In this document: one piece after another, positions 60,616-64,000 of the stretch
How positions within the stretch are numbered: position 1 is the first letter of the stretch
Layout of the letters: each line of letters opens with the position of its first letter
DNA from: Candidatus Bathyarchaeia archaeon
Lineage (GTDB): Archaea; Thermoproteota; Bathyarchaeia; Hecatellales; Hecatellaceae
Direction of reading: 5' to 3'
NCBI GenBank assembly: GCA_038883335.1
Contig: JAVZMI010000001.1
Location: forward strand, 115,696 to 179,695
Length of the DNA: 64,000 nt
Position numbers and translations under genes: made by a program
The notes under the pieces: model-generated
Told to the model about the DNA's origin: nothing
Database searches by the model: none
What the model saw: the letters and a program-made list of their open reading frames with translations, nothing else

Positions 60616-62121
60616 ATGGCTAGGGGGTTGTTGAAGGGGCGCCTCGAGAGGAGGTTAGCCGAGGATGCTCTTGACTTCTTGGTGAGGGAGGACCTCGAAT
60701 GCGACCGCCAACTGGTGGAAGAGGATATCCTATGCAGCGAAGCTCATGCCATAATGCTATGGAAATGTAAGATAATCACCCGCCCCGTTCTCAGAGAGCT
60801 CCTGAAAGCTTTAGAGAAGGCCCGTAACCTACATGCTGAAGGGAAATTCAAATTAGAACTCAAACTTGATGATGTCCATCTAAACCTCGAGGACTTCGTC
60901 ATTCGTGAAGCTGGGATGGATGTTGGAGGGTGGCTCCACACAGGTAGGAGCAGGAACGACCAGATAGCTACCGACATGAGACTCTATCTCCGAAGAGAGG
61001 TGAACGAGATATCAGGGCTTATTGTAAACCTCTTAGAGACTATCTTTACTCTGGCTAAGCGACACTTCTCCACGGTGATGCCGGGCTATACCCACTTGCA
61101 GATAGCCCAACCCATAACCTACGCCCACTGGCTTAGCTCTCTCGCCGAGATGCTCCTGCGAGACCTAGACAGGTTGGAAGGGATATATGCGCGCATAAAC
61201 ATGTGTCCACTGGGAGCTGGCGCGCTAGCTGGGACAAGTTGGCCGATAGACAGAAAGATTACAGCTGAGCTGCTGGGTTTTGATGGAGTTCAAATAAACT
61301 CCCTCGACGCTGTAACAGCTAGGGGGGAGGAAGCGGCTGACATTCTCGCAGCCTTATCAATCTTGATGGTCCACCTAAGCAGGCTGGCTGGGGATCTGGT
61401 CATCTGGAGCTCCTACGAGTTTAGGATGGTGGAGTTGGACGAGGCTTACGCCACTGGAAGCAGCATCATGCCCCAGAAAAAGAACCCAGATGTAGCTGAG
61501 TTGATTCGAGCTAAGGCTTCAAGTGTTCAGGCTCAGTTATATTCAGTTCTTAGCTTGGTGAGAGCTCTGCCCTCAGGCTACTTTAGGGATCTTCAGGAGA
61601 CCAAGCCGGCGGTTATGAGTGCTATCGCTACAGTTAAAAGAACCTTGGATGTGACGCAGGGGATGCTGTCGACTTTGAAGGTGAACAAGAAGAGAATGCT
61701 CGAGTTAGCAACCTCCAACTACTCGACTGCTACAGATCTGGCGAACATGCTAGTGAGAGAGAAGGGTATTCCCTTCAGGTTAAGCCACCAGATTGTTGGG
61801 GCAGTGGTGAGGAATGCTTTGGAGGCAGGTGTAACCATGGCTGATTTGAAGGCGGAAGCTGTCATAGCAGCCGCCAAGATGACCGCAGGGAAAGAGATCG
61901 TCATCACCCAAGATGAACTCAGAGATGTTGCCGACCCACTTAAGAGTGTTAAGGCGAAGAGGAGTATGGGCAGCCCGAACCCCCTAGAAGTTAGAAAGAA
62001 CCTCAGAGAACTTCAGAGCAGACTTAAGAAGAAGGCCAGAAACCTAGCGGAGAGAGTAGGGAGAGAGAAGAAAGCTGAAAGCGTTCTCCACGAGATGGTC
62101 GAGGCAGTCATTTCAAGTTGA
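60616..62121 (+). CDS. argH: Argininosuccinate lyase
   Basis: 501 residues, fumarase/aspartase superfamily. DVGGWLHTGRSRNDQIATDM, MPGYTHLQIAQPITYAHWL and TGSSIMPQKKNPDVAELIRA (the SSxMPxKxNxx signature) are intact. It cleaves argininosuccinate to arginine and fumarate. A basic C-terminal extension of about 40 residues (KKKARNLAERVGREKKAE) exceeds the bacterial form. It overlaps pheA by 4 nt. Confidence 0.97.
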   Translation: MARGLLKGRLERRLAEDALDFLVREDLECDRQLVEEDILCSEAHAIMLWKCKIITRPVLRELLKALEKARNLHAEGKFKLELKLDDVHLNLEDFVIREAGMDVGGWLHTGRSRNDQIATDMRLYLRREVNEISGLIVNLLETIFTLAKRHFSTVMPGYTHLQIAQPITYAHWLSSLAEMLLRDLDRLEGIYARINMCPLGAGALAGTSWPIDRKITAELLGFDGVQINSLDAVTARGEEAADILAALSILMVHLSRLAGDLVIWSSYEFRMVELDEAYATGSSIMPQKKNPDVAELIRAKASSVQAQLYSVLSLVRALPSGYFRDLQETKPAVMSAIATVKRTLDVTQGMLSTLKVNKKRMLELATSNYSTATDLANMLVREKGIPFRLSHQIVGAVVRNALEAGVTMADLKAEAVIAAAKMTAGKEIVITQDELRDVADPLKSVKAKRSMGSPNPLEVRKNLRELQSRLKKKARNLAERVGREKKAESVLHEMVEAVISS

Positions 62122-62966
62122 ACCCCACACCACTTAAAGTAGGATATCTGGGCCCTGAGGGAACTTTCTGTGAGCAGGCGGCTAAGAGGTACTTTGCAGG
62201 TAAAGACGTGAATCTTATCGGTCTAGATACAATCCCAGAAGTCTTCAGGGCTGTTGAATCCAGAAGCTTGGATTTGGGGGTTGTCCCAGCAGAGAACTCA
62301 TATGAGGGTTCTGTTAACTTGACCCTCGACCTACTCTACAGAAACAATGTCAAGATGTGCGGAGAGATAGAGGAACCCATAGTTCACCACCTCATCGTTA
62401 AGCCAGGTACAGGGCTGGAAGAGATAAAAATCATCCTCTCCCACCCACAAGCCCTAGCACAGTGTAGAAACCTCATAGCTCAAAGATTTCCCACGGCGAA
62501 AATTAGAGAGGTAGAAAGCACTGCTGCCGCAGTGATGAAGCTAAAGAGTTTGAAGAGGGCAGCTGCTATCGGCTCCGAAGCGTCTGCACGCGCCTACGGC
62601 ATGCAGATTGCTCTCAGAGAGGTTGGAGATGTTCCAAAGAATATAACTCGCTTCATTGTCATCGGCACAGCTGATTCGCCTCCAACTGGTAACGATAAAA
62701 CCTCAGTGATCTTCGCAACCGAGAACATCCCTGGAGCCCTCTATCACGCATTAGCTCCTTTCGCCGAACGAAGGATAAACCTGACAAAGATTGAGTCCCG
62801 ACCGATGAAGGGGAAGGAGTGGGAGTACATCTTCTATATGGACTTCGAGGGTCACAGAACTGAGGAGAAGATCCTCGGGGCGTTAGAAGAGCTTAGAGGA
62901 ATCTGCTGTTTCCTCAAGGTACTAGGTTCATACCCAAAGGCTAGGAAGACTACGAATAACAGCTAG
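62118..62966 (+). CDS. pheA: Prephenate dehydratase with ACT domain
   Basis: 282 residues. Dehydratase domain (about 1-180): YLGPEGTFCEQAAKRYF, PAENSYEGSVNLTLDLL and the NITRFIVIG motif. The ACT domain (about 190-275) has ESRPMKGKEWEYIFYMDFEG, the phenylalanine-binding ESRP. It makes phenylpyruvate and is feedback-inhibited by Phe. The TTG start is coupled to the argH stop. It converges with tyrA, overlapping by 4 nt. Confidence 0.95.
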   Translation: MNPTPLKVGYLGPEGTFCEQAAKRYFAGKDVNLIGLDTIPEVFRAVESRSLDLGVVPAENSYEGSVNLTLDLLYRNNVKMCGEIEEPIVHHLIVKPGTGLEEIKIILSHPQALAQCRNLIAQRFPTAKIREVESTAAAVMKLKSLKRAAAIGSEASARAYGMQIALREVGDVPKNITRFIVIGTADSPPTGNDKTSVIFATENIPGALYHALAPFAERRINLTKIESRPMKGKEWEYIFYMDFEGHRTEEKILGALEELRGICCFLKVLGSYPKARKTTNNS

Positions 62967-63841
62967 CTTATAGCTCTAAGTGCTGCGTAAAACTTCTCAT
63001 AAGCCTTCTGGAAATCTGGGTCGAGTGCCAGGTGGGCTTTTGCCTCCTCCAGAAGTTTTTTCACGACAACCCTGTCTCCACTTGATACGGCATCCCCCAG
63101 CCTCTTAGCAATCTTCAAGGTTTCAACCAGAAGCCCTTGAAAAGCCATGTTACTAGTCTGAAGTTGGGCTGAGAGATTTAGATCTTGAAGTGTACTCTCG
63201 GCTACAAGTAGCTGAAGGGTGAAGGTTGTTCCAGCCATTTTTTTAATATCGTTAATAGTCTCAGGGGGAACTGTTAAAGCGAAAACTGCGTTCAGGAAAT
63301 GTGGCAACGCCAAGACTAAAGCCATAATCCTATCATGGGTCGCACCATCTGGAAGTAGGTGAACCACAGCCCCTTCTTCTTCAAAGAGCTCAGTCAGCTG
63401 GTGAACGACAGTAAGATCCCCCCTCACCGGTATGATGATTACCTTCTGACCATGCATCGACTCGGCGCCAGGTCCGAACATAGGGTGAACACTCGCGGTT
63501 CTAGCGCCCAGCTTTGAAGCTTCCTCTAAAGCTTCGATTATGCTACTCTTCACGGAGGCTATATCAAATAAGATGGCCCCCCTCCTAACACTCCCCCTCA
63601 GTTCCCTTATAACTCCAGCCGTGGTTTCGATCGGTGTCGCCACAAGGATAATGTCAGCTTCTGAAGCCGCCTCACGATTGGCTTTTGCGAAACCGACGCC
63701 AAGTTCGTTAGCAATTTTCTCAGCCTTCTCAAAGCTCCGACCTGTTATAGTTACGCTGTAGCCCTTATTACTGAAGAATCTGGCAAACCAACGGCCCATT
63801 CCCCCAGTCCCGCCTAGGATTGTGATTTTCTCCTTAGCCAT
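62963..63841 (-). CDS. tyrA: Prephenate/arogenate dehydrogenase
   Basis: About 292 residues from ATG 63841, with AGGG upstream; an upstream TTG at 63901 is unlikely. ITILGGTGGMGRWFARFFSN is the NAD(P) Rossmann loop. IILVATPIETTAGVI and SVHPMFGPGAESMHGQKVII carry the catalytic His and the substrate region. It makes tyrosine precursors from prephenate. The C-terminal helical part (DAVSSGDRVVVKKLLEEAKA) is a dimerisation or chorismate-mutase-like extension. Divergent to the window edge. Confidence 0.92.
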   Translation of the reverse strand: MAKEKITILGGTGGMGRWFARFFSNKGYSVTITGRSFEKAEKIANELGVGFAKANREAASEADIILVATPIETTAGVIRELRGSVRRGAILFDIASVKSSIIEALEEASKLGARTASVHPMFGPGAESMHGQKVIIIPVRGDLTVVHQLTELFEEEGAVVHLLPDGATHDRIMALVLALPHFLNAVFALTVPPETINDIKKMAGTTFTLQLLVAESTLQDLNLSAQLQTSNMAFQGLLVETLKIAKRLGDAVSSGDRVVVKKLLEEAKAHLALDPDFQKAYEKFYAALRAIS

Positions 63842-64000
63842 ATGAAACCCTGGGATTCTTGGATCGTAGAGAATCTTTAACAGCCCCTCGAGACCCGACA
63901 ACCGGGACGGCGATGCGGAGGCGAAGACTCGACCAGAACATGCAGCAGTCTTGAAACCGTTAACATTTAATCACTATCTTTTTTACGTTTCAATGCATTC
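63842..64000. other. Upstream region of tyrA, end of window
   Basis: The last 159 bases hold the promoter side of tyrA and the flank of a gene outside the window. AACATTTAATCACTATC near 63962-63978 is AT-rich. No gene is supported. Confidence 0.4.

Overview
This window is chromosomal DNA from an archaeon. It carries archaeal histone, group II chaperonin, archaeal RNase P parts (RNA, Rpp30, Pop5), clamp-loader subunits RfcS and RfcL, archaeal or eukaryote-like ribosomal proteins (L15e, S17e, L35Ae), TiaS, Taw1, CDP-archaeol synthase, intron-containing tRNA genes and TATA-type promoters. A CdvB/CdvB/CdvC (ESCRT-III/Vps4) cluster together with L35Ae points to the TACK or Asgard side rather than Euryarchaeota. 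O-phosphoseryl-tRNA synthetase (SepRS) adds a trait best known from methanogens and relatives. A Bathyarchaeia-like or related Thermoproteota lineage is my best guess, not a firm placement.

Layout. 1-2.1 kb: end of an ArsB/NhaD-like permease, a hexapeptide acyltransferase and an Lrp regulator. 2.1-6.3 kb: the Cdv division cluster and a tandem pair of unknown paralogs. 6.5-10.6 kb: a tiny leaderless gene, a NitT/TauT-type ABC pair, an OGG-like DNA glycosylase and a PfkB kinase. 10.7-12.2 kb: a five-repeat CRISPR array with an orphan cas6. 12.4-14.6 kb: L15e, a COG1325 RNA-binding protein, Rpp30, Pop5 and a probable C/D box sRNA. 14.7-18.9 kb: rpiA, a coiled-coil protein, a ComEC-like hydrolase, a HAD protein, an APS-kinase-like protein and a membrane protein. 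18.9-22.4 kb: argF, divergent pyrI/pyrB and a third, divergent carbamoyltransferase. 22.5-31.2 kb: MBL and HAD proteins, taw1, sepS, CorA and the clamp loader. 31.3-41.6 kb: a radical SAM/SPASM protein, moaC, moaB, truA, rnpB, tsr3, nnrDE, tiaS, acylphosphatase, a cupin and initiator tRNA-Met. 41.8-47.1 kb: a PLD nuclease, ribK, FUN14, S17e, TatD, histone, thermosome and tRNA-Gln. 47.3-52.4 kb: a symporter, then a gene-poor accessory stretch with small unknown genes, one frameshifted gene and an apparently self-regulated DNA-binding protein. 52.4-55.4 kb: arginine decarboxylase, carS, ino1 and L35Ae. 55.4-64 kb: a nuclease-like protein and NifU domain, then leuC-leuD-leuB-argG-argH-pheA with convergent tyrA.

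Main points for a second look. (1) Four conserved genes (OGG-like glycosylase, Rpp30, TruA, Ino1) have family-diagnostic N-termini in frame upstream of any ATG, GTG or TTG. Each has a near-cognate codon (CTG, CTG, ACG, ATC) behind a purine-rich ribosome-binding site. (2) A degenerate copy of the CRISPR repeat, with the same 4-bp stem and 6-nt loop, lies in the cas6 5' leader over its ribosome-binding site and could mediate autoregulation. (3) tRNA-Gln(UUG) appears to have two introns, one in the T-loop. (4) pyrI and pyrB appear to share one palindromic TATA box and to make near-leaderless mRNAs. (5) A 15-bp inverted repeat flanks the promoter of a winged-helix gene. (6) The Cdv genes lie beside an unknown paralog pair.
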